Part shown: positions 29,310-40,836 of the stretch, one piece after another
Layout: the number at the start of each line of letters is the position of its first letter
Position numbering within the stretch: position 1 is the first letter of the stretch
NCBI GenBank assembly: GCA_905221605.1
Contig: CAJNDS010002082.1
Location: forward strand, 460,001 to 507,500
From: Symbiodinium natans
Lineage: Eukaryota > Sar > Dinophyceae > Suessiales > Symbiodiniaceae
Length of the DNA stretch: 47,500 nt
Direction: 5' to 3'
Position numbers and translations under genes: made by a program
Notes under the pieces: model-generated
Told to the model about the DNA's origin: nothing
Databases searched by the model: none
Seen by the model: the letters and a program-made list of their open reading frames with translations, nothing else

Positions 29310-30330
29310 TCATTGAATGTTCAACGATGTCCTGGGTTATCCTGTTATCTGTTCCATGCTTGTCCCATGCCCTTTCACGCATAGTCACAAAACCGCCCCC
29401 CTCAAGTCAACTTCTGCTCCTGCCGATAGCCCCGCCATGCGCACGGCAGACCAAGCTGCACAACCCTACACGTACATCCCTTGGCAACTGAGCCGGGGTC
29501 AGTTGCAGAATCCAAGCACCACGGGCAGCATCAGGCTTCGCATGTGCTTGGCTTACAACACGTGCGCAAGATTGAGATGCAAAAGACACCAGCCACCAGT
29601 CCGCATGAGAGCTTCCGACTCAAGGTTCAACCACGGCCTTACTCCATTGCCCCGATTGACCCTCGGGCTTCCATATTCTATGCGCCCTCAAAAGTTTCGG
29701 CGGTTACAGTAGAATACTTCTTCAACTTTCATCTGGTTCGCTGTGCAGGAAATGCCTGTTCCGAGCCCGGCCTAGTCCTTACAGAATAACTGCTGCAATC
29801 GAAGCAAAGGAACAGAAGTTACTTACAGGAGCGTCTTCTCGCCAAAGAAGCAAGCAGGACCTACGTGGGACAAGCAACGCAGGGGCGGCAGACCGGAAAG
29901 GCCATGCTCACATTGACATGTCCCTACAACCCTTTGGGTTACAGTGTGTCGTGTGTTTCGGCCAATCAACGAGGAACTCCATTACCCCTCAACGACCCAT
30001 ATCATCTGACCGTACGACAATCTGAGACCATTCCAATTGCCAGCGGTAGCTGTACAGAGTAAGAGTCCAATTCCCCAGCAAGACCCCGGTCCATCTTGTT
30101 TCCATTTTTCCGGACCGAATATGTTGACGGTATATTTGGAGGTGGAGCCTACTGATCGTACGTCAAGGATTTAAGTGGGCCATTGTAATGGTAACTTAGA
30201 AGAAAGAGCAGCTTGGGGGAATTTCATAAAGTCCAAGGGGTACCAGAAGAGCCGGCTACTGGGTGACTAGGCGTCGCTGGACGAAGAAATCCGGAGGCGT
30301 AAGCAAGTCGCAGCGTCTGCTTTTCTGCTG
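29310..30330. other. no gene confidently identified
   Basis: One weak minus-strand candidate at about 29500-29405, after a CTCAG acceptor, runs to a stop. Otherwise only short frames. Probably the 5' region of the helix-rich gene and the intergenic space below the next stop codon. Confidence 0.35.
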
Positions 30331-30332
30331 AG

Positions 30333-32264
30333 CTAGCCGTTGCCATCCCACAGCTCATTCCGATATCCGAGGTCTCGGAACTCCATGTACACGGCCTGGA
30401 TGCGGTCATTCAGGACGGCGCTGTGGTTCATATTGAGCTCGGTGTAGCCCTTACGCTCGTGGCGATTCATGTTCACTTTGCTCCGGACAGCCTCTATTGT
30501 CGGCGGCAGCTTGGGCATGAGCTCCTTTCAAATCCCATTCAACCCCACATAAACAGCTGCCATTGGGGCGTTGAAGTGGCGAGGCTTCCATGCTCGACAT
30601 GAATGATTTCTTACATAGAACGATTTCAGTGCAAGAAACTCCTGAGATGACTAGTCCATACTGTGAGCTCACGTCATCGACTAGTGGGAGAAAAGTGGGA
30701 CAATGCAGCCGTGCGAAGCACAAGAAAAATCACCCAGAACAAGCCTAGAAACAACTACACAATAAGCTGCCGAACCCCCTACGGTCAGATCCTGGGCTTC
30801 TGGTGTTGCAAAAAAAGCATCAGCGGCTGCCATCCTGGCGCTCTCCTCAGTCGGACTCGTCCGGCCCACAATGGGTTCCTTCAAGATGCAACTTGTGAGG
30901 CTAGCTTGGTACCCCCAGGATCCAGCACGGGACACCTCCCAAACTTCAAAGCTGAAGGACCTGTGCCGGTTCATGGAGTACCGCAGGTGGAGCTTCCACA
31001 AGTTCTCCTTTGGGCTCTTCCACCAGTCGTACTTCCACCCGGTCTTCCCTTCACGGATAAGCGCCTGCGCGATTTCAGCCGCGTTGATCTTCCGGTAGAT
31101 GCCCATGCTACGGAGCAATTCTTCGCTTGGCTGGCCCGGATCCTGACTCAAACATACAGTAAGACATTCGGGGTTGAGGGTCTCACGATGCATGCACCAA
31201 TGCGTTAGATGTGAGATGCATCGCGCTGCCTGTGTAACTTGCTGAAGCTCCCCTCCACTGCAGCTGGCAGAATCCGGCACCACCTCCAATCCTTTTCTCC
31301 TCCGCTCGATATCCTGCAAAACAGCAAACACCAAGGGCTAAAGCTGGCTTGGCAACACGAGTGCAAAAGCGCAAAACCGAGATTTCCTGTTTGATCAACA
31401 GCGAAAGCAAAGACTTGAATGTAGATTTCCTGTTTCGTTGGAGGAGGAAGGCCCCCAGTTCACACCGCCTTCCCTCCCTTCCTTCTTAGTTTAGACGCTG
31501 CGGCGGCCTGCTTTTGCACTCTTGCCGTGTTTCGCTGCATTTACACGTCGGCGGCCAGCATTTGCGCGTTTAACGTTCTTTCCGCTCTGGTTCCCGTTTC
31601 GGGGCCCACGCTTGCGCCTTTCTTGTTTCATGCAGATTTACCGTTGTGCCAGCTTCGGTCGGCCGTCTGCTTTTACATGTTTTTGCAATTTTGCTGTTTT
31701 CCAGCGGAAGGGCGTCCCCTATCTGGCTGCTGTCTTTTTCGGGAATGCATTAATCTACCACAGGCTACTACACGTATACCACTTGTCGATATTTGGCACT
31801 TACACTTTTCGGGCTGCGGGGCCGCCCAGAACCCCATATGCTATATTTTTCCACAACGCCGAATCGGCACAGCGTGGCACGGCTCGCTGCTTGTGCGCCA
31901 TTGTGGACAAGCTAGGGGTGCGTATTCCGCACCTGTACTTGCAACATTCCACGTTGAACGCGCAAGGGGTTTCAGGTTTTCAGGCTTTGGATGAATCATC
32001 AAATTTCTGTGCACAGGGTTACTCATGGGTACTTGTGATTGTCATGGCGCAGTTGCGGGAAACTTGGGGGATGAGAACTGCGCGCTGGCATCCCTTCTCC
32101 CAGATTTGTGCGACAGGCTTCGGGCCTCCTGTACAGCGTCGTCGCCTTGGTCCTCTGTGGGCTGTGCCAGCAGCAGTGGATCTGGGTCGTTGGTGAGCTC
32201 GTAGTTGACGTCTGAGTCCCAGTTTGGGTCCATTTTGATGAGCTCCGCTTCCTCACAAAAGCTC
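30333..32264 (-). CDS. protein with a possible dsRNA-binding-like segment
   Basis: Terminal exon 30521-30333 encodes 62 aa ending in NELWDGNG and TAG. The exon before it, 31142-30783 (120 codons, phase 0 at both ends, GTCAG acceptor, GTAGGG donor), joins it in phase across a 261-nt GT-AG intron. The 120-aa exon reads LRSMGIYRKINAAEIAQALI, then SFSFEVWEVSRAG, then VGRTSPTEESARMAAADAFF. That last part resembles the C-terminal helix of dsRNA-binding domains (G-x-G-x-S-x-x-x-A-x-x-x-AA), as seen in some RNA helicases. A likely first exon near 32264-32130 contains ATG at 32233-32231 and reads MDPNWDSDVNYELTNDPDP; its donor and any exons between are unresolved. Coding status is well supported; the domain call is tentative. 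Confidence 0.55.
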
Positions 32265-32402
32265 TGTGAGAAGAATTGACAGCTGGGAGGGCAGCGAAAC
32301 GGAAACCAACAAGCAGAGACAATGGACCAATAGTTCAAAGAGAAGACAGTATGAGGAGTGAGACGATAAACAACGAGTCCAGGTGACAGCTGTTGACATC
32401 AA

Positions 32403-32851
32403 CTAGTCCTCGCAACGCCGGGGCCGCTTGGTCGCTTTTCCGTATGGAGAGCAGCCATCATCATCCTCAATCTTGCGCGTCCGATCTGGCGGGGTGCAAA
32501 TTTCCTCATCGTCCTCGCAGAAATGTCTGTGCCGGTCGTGGATCAATCATTCATGTCAAGCAGAATATGGCAAACCACGATGCGGTCCTCCTCTTTTTCC
32601 TCCTCCTCCTCCCTTACCTCGGCTTCCGCCTGCTCCTCTTCCTCCCCCTTTGCCTCGGAATCCTCCTGCTCCTCCGCCTCCTCCACCTCCTTTACCTCGG
32701 AATCCTCCTGCTCCTCCGCCTCCTCCTCCTCTGGCCAGGTCGGCTCATGTCGCAGTTCTGGCTCTGGCACACCAACGCGTGAAATGAGCTCCGATAGCGA
32801 CAACTTGGGCATGCCGGCGCGAAAGGCAAGCGGTGTCTTGGGTGGTGCAGA
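32403..32851 (-). CDS. acidic protein with basic C-terminal tail (3' part)
   Basis: Two exons in phase: 32851-32618 (78 codons, ACAG acceptor, GTAAGG donor) and 32513-32403 (36 aa plus TAG). The first reads SAPPKTPLAFRAGMPKLSLS and then a Glu-rich stretch with two EEQEDSE repeats. The second ends in YGKATKRPRRCED, a plausible nuclear localisation signal. I do not recognise the family; a nuclear acidic factor is a guess from composition. 5' exons above 32851 were not found. Confidence 0.6.
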
Positions 32852-33254
32852 CTGTAAATTGAATAGGGGTTTTTGCTTGCATGGTTGGTGCTACACACAA
32901 GTGGAAAGGTCTTGGGGTGGCCAATGCAGAAGCATGTTGGTTCGCTATCTGACAGAACTGAGCCGCGGTGCAGATTGGCACTTTGCAAGACAACGTAGAC
33001 GCCTGCACCAGTCCTATCGTGATCCTCTTACAATCCCTACATGATTTGAACACCTACACGTAGATTCAGTAGATTGGTTGCGTGCGTCGGCTCAAAGAAA
33101 GGCTTTAACTTGCCATGCAAAACAACAAACTACACTCAGTATAGTTTGATCATATGCAGTCTGCATGTTATCTAGTACTATGCAGACGACTATACATGTA
33201 CGACATAGGGTATCACGTTTTTACAGAAACCATATCATAAGGTACGGTTCGGAG

Positions 33255-33450
33255 CTTATCGTTTGAGTGTTTTTTTGTTGCCCAGGTGGCGAACATGCCA
33301 GACTCGACGACGGTGGCGGAGGAGAGGTCTCCAGAAGGCTGGAATGCTGGCTATATCTACGGTTTCGTGCTGCAGGCAGTGCAAGAACGGGCAAGGCCGA
33401 AAGTTGAATCTACCCCCTCCTGGAAAGTTGCAGACATAGGGTTTGATCAT
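33255..33450. other. ambiguous exon-like stretch, open on both strands
   Basis: The plus strand, after a strong polypyrimidine-CCCAG at 33285, reads MPDSTTVAEERSPEGWNAGY and on to a TGA. The minus strand, after CTGCAG at about 33372, reads VDIASIPAFWRPLLRHRRR. Neither has a family match. The one-way gene order favours the minus reading; the splice signal favours the plus. Confidence 0.22.
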
Positions 33451-33552
33451 GTTTGATCTAAAGTATGTAAAGGTCCGGTATCATGGTGGAAGCTACCTTT
33501 CCGTAGTGGGTAGCCATGTCATTTGCTTCGGAGGGCGCGGCAACGCCTATCT

Positions 33553-36157
33553 TCCAGTACATGGCATCGCTGCCATGCGGACTGTGCTTCAGCCCTCCGA
33601 AAGAATAGCTAAACACTGGCGTCTCTTGTGCCAACAGCTGGCTCATGTAGTGTGTGCCCGCAAAGTACCAGAGGTCGTTGCTCATCTTGCCGAGGGCTTG
33701 GTGTACCGCCTTCGCCTCGTGCATCTCGGAAGGCCCGGACGGCCAGTAGCGAGACATGGCAGCACCAGCGGCCTCCCCAAACTCCCGGGAGAAGAGAGCC
33801 TCGTATGGGGACGGCTCCGAAACGTGCCCGGACATTCGAAAGCAAAGCCTCTACTGACACTTAAACCACTCAAATCGTTCACCCCGAAGCTCCCCGGCCT
33901 CCAGCTCCTTCTGGCTTCGCACATCGTGAAACAGCGTCTGTTCCAGCTCCATCTTGCAACAGGCACGGAACGCTCACTCTCCTCTCCTCCCGACCTCTCT
34001 CTGCCCCTCACTCCTTTCACCGTTTTTTATAGCCTTTTTTTAGAGCCCGTGTGAGTTGTCTTCGACGTTAACCGTACCTTGCCCAAGCCGTCGTGGTCCG
34101 TGACGCCGAGCAGCACCGGCACCTTCTGGAAGCGGCCCTCCCTGAGCGCCTCCACAGATGACCAAGGCTTCACCGACGAGCTTCGTCGGTCGATGGCCGG
34201 CTCGTAGCAGTCGTTGGCCGCTGAGGCGAAGGTCTTGGCCACCAGGGCCTGCGCCGGCAGCGCGCGCATGGCGGCCAATTGCCCAGCACCAGCTGCGCAG
34301 CCCAGCTCCTGAGACGACATGATTTTGATGACGTTAAGCTGTCTTAAGAGGGACCAGCTCACTTAACTTCGCTCCGACTCTGGACTCTGGACGCTTAAAG
34401 CCCAATTGCTTTGTTGTTCGATGTTGAATATCGGCTTCTCGTAGGATACGGCGCTGCTCTGCCAGCGCTCCTCTCCAAGGCACACACCCCAAGCCTCTGC
34501 CGTCTTCCCAAGCCACCTCGGTGAGAAGCGGCCAGGAGAAAGCACCAACGGAAGAAGCCCTTTCCAAAGCTTCCCTCCCCCGAATTCACTTGTTTTGCTG
34601 CGCCAGGCGCACGTCGCAGGAGGAGTCGAGCTGGCGCACGTTGTTCAAGTCCGCGCAGCTTTGCACCTCAAGTCAAGGGGGATGTTCGCCGATGCGAATG
34701 GACGAGTGGTGGTGTTGAAACTGGCCTACGCTCGGGCGGGCCCTGGCCCAACACGGAGGAGTAGGGTCTTTGTTGCTAGTATCCCGAAAGGGCACTCCAT
34801 CTATACATATCTATACGCTCACCACTGTTTGGTAGGTCTTTCTCGTTTTCGCTTACGTTTGTCGGGTCCTCAGCCCTGGTTCTCTTCTCATGCCCCCCCA
34901 ACTTGGCACGTGCACCACGGCTCTGTGGAAAAGGTTCTGACCAGCAGGCGAGACCAGCAAGGTGGACACATACTGGGCCCCAGAGGACAAGCCCCAGATG
35001 GTGACGTTCCTTGCATCTCCGCCGAAGCTGGCGATGTGGCGCTGCACCCAGCTCAATGCACACAGCTGCTCCAGAACTGCGTAGTTACCAGATCCTGCAA
35101 GAAGAGCGGGCAGGATCCAAAATTCATGTAACAACATCGAAGAAGCAGCCTAAATCTGCACTGCATGGGCTTTCCCGCGGAGATCCTGCTGTGCCTCCCT
35201 GTGAGATGCTCTCCCCGTCTTCTTGCGACAGCTCCGGGTGCGCGAGAAAGCCAAAGATCCCGAGGCGGTAGTTGATGTTGACGCAGCAAAGGCCTCGAGG
35301 GGACCGGCGTCATGACACCGCCTATACTGGCGCCGACTGACAAACTAAACTGTTTTGCAGCCGCTGCCTTGTTTAAGGGCAAGCTGGTGGCCACTTTCCC
35401 TGGGGCAAGGCATATGCTCGATTGAAGTGAAGAGAAACAGAGCAAGTGCACAACTGCCGACGGATTCATCAGTTCCAGTCTACAGTGTCTACAGATGCTG
35501 CATCTGACTTGCCAGCCTGAAATACAGTCTAGTTCAGACTCTAGAAGAATGAAGAGAACTTGCCATCAAAGGCAAACAGACAGCGAGCCTGGGGCAATGA
35601 GCAGAATGCGATTTGCCACCGCCGCCATGTATGTAAACCAGGACTGGCAACTTTGGGGAGGCAGCTGTTGCCCTCAAGGCACTCAGCGGTGTCCAGACGT
35701 TCAGCTGCAAACAGTTGTCATCATCTTCCAGTACGTGACCTTCATAGGTCTTGCCCGGAGGCCCGAGCTGGGGACACCTCACCAACCTCAAGGGATGTAA
35801 CGGATTTAAAGTTTAACAGATGGATGCGCAGTCATATGCAGTCATGTCGAACCAGGCGACACCACATGCAACCAGCACCCGAGCCAGGGCCCCCGAGCCT
35901 GCCCTCTTCATCTCTGTCTTGGTCTAAAACCTTGCTTTACATTCAAAGAACGCCATGCGCAACGAGACGCCTCTGCTGCGGGAGGACGCCCGTCCACGGC
36001 GCCGGGGGCTGCGGCGCTCTCCAACGCCCTGCAGTGGCGTACGGGATGCCCAGGAAGCGCGCCACGCCCTGGCGCAGGCGGCCTTGCACGTCCCCTGGCC
36101 CTCGATGCGCACAATGGGACCGGGGTCTTCAGGGCCCGGTGCTCCGTCTTTACTCAT
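33553..36157 (-). pseudogene. carboxylesterase pseudogene, 3'-truncated and frameshifted
   Basis: Copies of all eight exons of the intact esterase can be traced from the ATG at 36157. Two lesions are visible. A 1-nt deletion in the first exon (near 36085-36090) shifts the frame right after VRIEGQG, before the conserved FLGIPYA block. The last exon is cut just after the catalytic-His segment SPHGSDAMYW, so the FARSGDPN block and the C-terminus are lost and unrelated sequence follows. The other exons (IHGGG, NYRLG, FGGD with GLSSG, TDHDG) remain open and nearly identical, so decay is recent. Confidence 0.88.
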
Positions 36158-36477
36158 GGCACCCTCGAGCAGAAACAGCCCACTATATTGCTATATATGC
36201 CTCATAGCATGCAGTGGGGGATGGGTGATGGGAAGTCTTGTACGAGTCTGGTAAATCTTGCGGGGCTTTATAAAGGGATTGTAAGCCAAACCACAAACCC
36301 GGGCGCAACCAAGCCCAACCCTCCAAGCTCAAAACCTGGACGTCCACAAGCTGAGGCCCAACATTGGAGATTCTACGAGACAGAAAAGCCAGCAAGTGTG
36401 CACGTCAAAGCCGGGCACCAGTTCTTCGATGATGTCATCCTCCTGGATCGAAGTCGTGCTCTGCAATATGGGCTTGT
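33553..36477. repeat. segmental duplication, copy 2
   Basis: A 2.9-kb direct copy of 1954-5325, about 31 kb away. It is shorter through intronic deletions and has local differences (for example 34725-34900). The left border falls inside the last esterase exon. Confidence 0.92.
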
Positions 36478-36479
36478 GG

Positions 36480-36600
36480 AGACATGAGCCCTATAAGCTT
36501 CAAGCCCTACAAGCCTTAAGACCCAAAAGCCTCAACCCCTACAAAAGCTGAAAGTCATAACTCATAACCCTGTAAGCCTTATAACCCTAGCCAGACCAAC
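36480..36600. repeat. degenerate AAGCCCTA-type tract
   Basis: Irregular AAGCCTTAAGACCC and AACCCTGTAAGCCTTATAACC units immediately beyond the right border of the duplicated block. Loosely telomere-like. Confidence 0.5.
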
Positions 36601-37240
36601 AAACGCAAGCCTTGTTGGAACACTGGGCATCGCGCCATGTCTCGGGCCTTCTTCTTGGCCTCGATTTGATGCGGCGTGGCAAAACACACGAACCGAGAAA
36701 AGAAATAGAATGTATGGGATTGGTTGAGGGTTTAGGGTTGTCAGCGCTCGAAACACTACAAGGCTCAGGATGTGAGACGAAGGGCCTTGGCCAACCAGGG
36801 CACAAAAGCCTTGCATGGGAGACGTGTTTATCATCTCGTTAAACAGCGTCATTCAAATCTAGCCAGAGAACATCTCATGTCCTAATTACAACAAAACGTA
36901 TTACAGGGGACAAGACTGAGAGACCAACCATCCCGAATCATGTCCAGCTCAAGGCTTCAGCGAGATGGAATGGCAGCTGACCGAGGGTGCAGCCGGAAGC
37001 GCGCGCGGTGGTCGCAAATGTTTGGCTTGAACCAAAAGGCTGCAAGTCGCAGACGTCGGGAGGCCTTTACAGCTCAGGTTGAGAAAGCACATCACTGTCG
37101 CACGAGGCACAAAAGGCTTCCAATACTCGCCTTCAGTCAACGATGTGTTTGCCTCCCCCGTGCACACAGCAAGGAGCTGCTTGAGACACTGCACCCGGCA
37201 TCGTTTTGCACTCCGTCGCGGCTGCAACTTCCGAACTCGC
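36600..37240. other. no gene identified
   Basis: Short frames on both strands without family signal. It lies 3' of the Glu/Lys-rich gene and probably includes its 3' UTR and intergenic DNA. Confidence 0.4.
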
Positions 37241-37242
37241 TT

Positions 37243-39955
37243 TCACACGTATTTGCTCCAGAGTGTGGGCAGCTTGCTGTTCTGGGTAGCAGGGCGACCG
37301 TATCGTCCAGCAGCCTCACTGATGTCTGACGAACTCCTTGCACATGGAATGGCCTGCAACCAGGCAAAAAGGCGTGGCTGGAGTCAGGGCAACGGAAAGC
37401 ATGGTCTGAAACAGAGGCAAGCGCTGCACCAAACTCCACGGTGTCGAAGTATCTGCGAAGTGGACAATTCTGTTCCATCAACGTGCAAAAGTCACACACG
37501 CGCGCACAGCCTACGCAAACTCTCACATCAAATGAAGCCTTGAGTTGCGACTTTATCTCCTTCCTCGCACGCTTCTTGACCACTCGCGCCGAAACTGCCT
37601 TCCTGGCTTCCTCAGAAAGTTTTTTTTCAGACAAGCGCTCCTCTTCCGCCTTCTTGGCCGCCTCTGCTTCGGCAGCTTCCTTGACCAGTCGTTCCTCAAT
37701 CTCCTTCGCGAGCCGCTCCTCTTCGGCCGTCTTAGCCGCCATGGCCACCCACGCCTCATCTGCCTTCCTGGCTTCCTCAGATAAGCGCTCCTCTTCCGCC
37801 TTCTTGGCCGCCTCTGCTTCGGCAGCTTCCTTGACCAGTCGTTCCTCAATCTCCTTCGCGAGCCGCTCCTCTTCGGCCTTCTTAGCCGCCATGGCCACTC
37901 GCGCCTCATCTGCCTTCCTCGCTTCCTCAGCTAATTGCTCCTCTTCCGCCTTCTTGGCCGCCTCTGCTTCGGCAGCTTCCTTGACCAGTCGTTCCTCAAT
38001 CTCCTTCGCGAGCCGCTCCTCTTCGGCCGTCTTAGCCGCCATGGCCACCCGCGCCTCATCTGCCTTCCTGGCTTCCTCAGATAAGCGCTCCTCTTCCGCC
38101 TTCTTGGCCGCCTCTGCTTCGGCAGCTTCCTTGACCAGTCGTTCCTCAATCTCCTTCGCGAGCCGCTCCTCTTCGGCCTTCTTAGCCGCCATGGCCACTC
38201 GCGCCTCATCTGCCTTCCTCGCTTCCTCAGCTAATTGCTCCTCTTCCGCCTTCTTGGCCGCCTCTGCTTCGGCAGCTTCCTTGACCAGTCGTTCCTCAAT
38301 CTCCTTCGCGAGCCGCTCCTCTTCGGCCGTCTTAGCCGCCATGGCCACCCGCGCCTCATCTGCCTTCCTGGCTTCCTCAGATAAGCGCTCCTCTTCCGCC
38401 TTCTTGGCCGCCTCTGCTTCGGCAGCTTCCTTGACCAGTCGTTCCTCAATCTCCTTCGCGAGCCGCTCCTCTTCGGCCTTCTTAGCCGCCATGGCCACTC
38501 GCGCCTCATCTGCCTTCCTCGCTTCCTCAGCTAATTGCTCCTCTTCCGCCTTCTTGGCCGCCTCTGCTTCGGCAGCTTCCTTGACCAGTCGTTCCTCAAT
38601 CTCCTTCGCGAGCCGCTCCTCTTCGGCCTTCTTAGCCGCCATGGCCACTCGCGCCTCATCTGCCTTCCTGGCTTCCTCAGCTAATTGCTCCTCTTCGGCC
38701 TTCTCGGCCGCCTCTGCTTCGGCAGCTTCCTTGACCAGTCGTTCCTCAATCTCCTTCGCGAGCCGCTCCTCTTCGGCCTTCTTAGCCGCCATGGCCACTC
38801 GCGCCTCATCTGCCTTCCTGGCTTCCTCAGCTAAGCGCTCCTCTTCCGCCTTCTTGGCCGCCTCTGCTTCGGCAGCTTCCTTGACCAGTCGTTCCTCAGT
38901 CTCCTTCGCGAGCCGCTCCAGTTCGGCCGTCTTAGCCGCCATGGCCACTCGCGCCTCATCTGCCTTTATGGCTTCCTCAGCTAAGCGCTCCTCTTCCGCC
39001 TTCTTGGCCGCCTCTGCTTCGGCAGCTTCCTTGACCAGTCGTTCCTCAATCTCCTTCGCGAGCCGCTCCTCTTTGGCCTTCTTAGCCGCCATGGCCACTC
39101 GCGCGGCTTCCTCAGCTAAGCGCTCCTCTTCCGCCTTCTTGGCCGCCTCTGCTTCGGCAGCTTCCTTGACCAGTCGTTCCTCAGTCTCCTTCGCGAGCCG
39201 CTCCAGTTCGGCCGTCTTAGCCGCCATGGCCACTCGCGCCTCATCTGCCTTCCTGGCTTCCTCAGTTAAGCGCTCCTCTTCCGCCTTCTTGGCCGCCTCT
39301 GCTTCGGCAGCTTCCTTGACCAGTCGTTCCTCAATCTCCTTCGCGAGCCGCTCCTCTTCGGCCTTCTTAGCCGCCATGGCCACTCGCGCCTCATCTGCCT
39401 TCCTGGCTTCCTCAGCTAATTGCTCCTCTTCGGCCTTCTCGGCCGCCTCTGCTTCGGCAGCTTCCTTGACCAGTCGTTCCTCAATCTCCTTCGCGAGCCG
39501 CTCCTCTTCGGCCTTCTTAGCCGCCATGGCCACTCGCGCCTCATCTGCCTTCCTGGCTTCCTCAGCTAAGCGCTCCTCTTCCGCCTTCTTGGCCGCCTCT
39601 GCTTCGGCAGCTTCCTTGACCAGTCGTTCCTCAGTCTCCTTCGCGAGCCGCTCCAGTTCGGCCGTCTTAGCCGCCATGGCCACTCGCGCCTCATCTGCCT
39701 TTATGGCTTCCTCAGCTAAGCGCTCCTCTTCCGCCTTCTTGGCCGCCTCTGCTTCGGCAGCTTCCTTGACCAGTCGTTCCTCAATCTCCTTCGCGAGCCG
39801 CTCCAGTTCGGCCGTCTTAGCCGCCATGGCCACTCGCGCCTCATCTGCCTTCCTGGCTTCCTCAGATAAGCGCTCCTCTTCCGCCTTCTTGGCCGCCTCT
39901 GCTTCGGCAGCTTCCTTGACCAGTCGTTCCTCAGTCTCCTTCGCGAGCCGCTCGA
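37243..39955 (-). CDS. Glu/Lys/Ala-rich coiled-coil repeat protein
   Basis: A long exon, 39955-37527 (809 codons), carries about 15.5 tandem copies of a 50-residue repeat with the pattern AEEERLAKEIEERLVKEAA followed by EAEAAKKAEEERLAEEARK and ADEARVAMAAK. This strongly predicts a long charged coiled coil or single alpha-helix. The exon ends RARKEIKSQLKASFD at a GTGAGA donor and joins in phase 0 to a terminal exon 37353-37243 (acceptor TTGCAG, 36 aa ending KLPTLWSKYV, then TGA). Upstream of 39955 the frame is closed by TAA, so the repeat exon must start at an acceptor (ATAAG) or at the internal ATG at 39833. The 5' exon was not found. The function is unknown; a structural or cytoskeletal role is a guess from composition. 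Confidence 0.65.
37620..39955. repeat. 150-bp coding tandem repeat with higher-order structure
   Basis: A strict 150-bp period (for example ATGGCCAC at 37741, 37891 and 38041). In the 37.6-38.5-kb part two unit types alternate, giving a 300-bp dimer. In the 38.9-39.7-kb part a five-unit block recurs at 735 bp, because one unit near 39105 lacks 15 bp (five codons). Confidence 0.95.
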
Positions 39956-39964
39956 CTTATAGGG

Positions 39965-40275
39965 CACGGGCACTCGAAACCTAGAGGAAACTTCGAGTAA
40001 ACTGAAAAGCGCAAACCCCCAAAACTCTGAACCTGAAACCCTTGAAGCCTAAACAACCGAAACCATGAAAATTCTCAGCCTGAAAACCTTTATAATCGGG
40101 AGGTTACCTGAGTGCCACCCATCAACCCTACACTCGAAACCCGAAAACCCAAAATACCAAAAGAAATACACCCTAGAAGCTGCAAATCCCATAAAGCCTG
40201 AGTCCAGCGAATCTAAGGAAAAACCTAAGCCATAAACACCCACAGCCCTGAAAACCCTGACCTTAAAGTGGTCGG
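39965..40275. repeat. degenerate AAACCCTGAA-type tract
   Basis: Loose repeats of AAACCCCCAAAAC, GAAACCCTTGAAGCC and similar, partly telomere-like. It lies between the coiled-coil gene and the next stop codon. Confidence 0.5.
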
Positions 40276-40305
40276 CATGGCATAGCACGAGAACTCAGCA
40301 GACAT

Positions 40306-40499
40306 TCAGACAGCAGGCTCCCCCGTCACACGCCTCGCCGTGGGGCTCTTCAAGTCGCTGCTTCCACTGATCAACTTCACCTCCCGAGGGGAAGTGCAGC
40401 ATCAGACTCGCTCCAGCAGCGACCCATTGCCCTGTGCGATTCCAGGCCCAGAGCACCTTCCAGCTTGTGGATCTGGTCTTTAAGCTGCAGTTCCCGGTC
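40306..40499 (-). CDS. 3' end of a coiled-coil gene
   Basis: Terminal exon 40380-40306 (24 aa, LISGSSDLKSPTARRVTGEP, then TGA) follows a GGGAG acceptor. An exon beginning at 40499 (GTGAG acceptor, phase 0) reads DRELQLKDQIHKLEGALGLE, a good heptad pattern; its donor (GA or GC) is unresolved. The rest of the gene would lie above 40.5 kb, where I find no further exon. I do not recognise the family. Confidence 0.5.
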
Positions 40500-40687
40500 C
40501 TCACAGGAATTCTGTCACCGATGGCGCCATGATGCTTTTCTGAAAACTTGCCAAGTGAGAGACACCACCAGGAGGTAGAACCAGCTAGAGCAACAGGAAG
40601 TCATGGGATCCAAAGCTAAAAGATGTTTCCAACCGAAACTCCAAGTTCGAAAGCCCACTGAACACCTGATCTCAAGAACCAGCTAAA

Positions 40688-40836
40688 CTTCCGAAAAACG
40701 CAATAAAATGAAACTGCTACAGAAGCCGAACATCTTAAACCCTAAACCACTACTGAGGGAACTTCCGAAAAACGCAAAAAACTGAAACTGCTACAGAAGC
40801 CGAACATCTTAAACCCTAAACCACTACTGAAGGGTT
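40688..40836. repeat. 74-bp tandem duplication with CCCTAAACC core
   Basis: Two nearly identical units starting CTTCCGAAAAACGCAA at 40688 and 40762, each containing CATCTTAAACCCTAAACC. Confidence 0.9.

Noticed and set aside
33285-33290. Strong polypyrimidine-CCCAG as the start of a plus-strand gene
   Set aside because: The open frame after it is about 55 codons with no family match, and neighbouring genes are all on the minus strand. It is listed only as ambiguous.
37441-39984. Antisense Ser/Ala-rich frame of about 847 codons on the plus strand
   Set aside because: It is the shadow of a 150-bp repeat that lacks stops on both strands. The minus strand gives a sensible coiled coil and an in-phase terminal exon with a stop.
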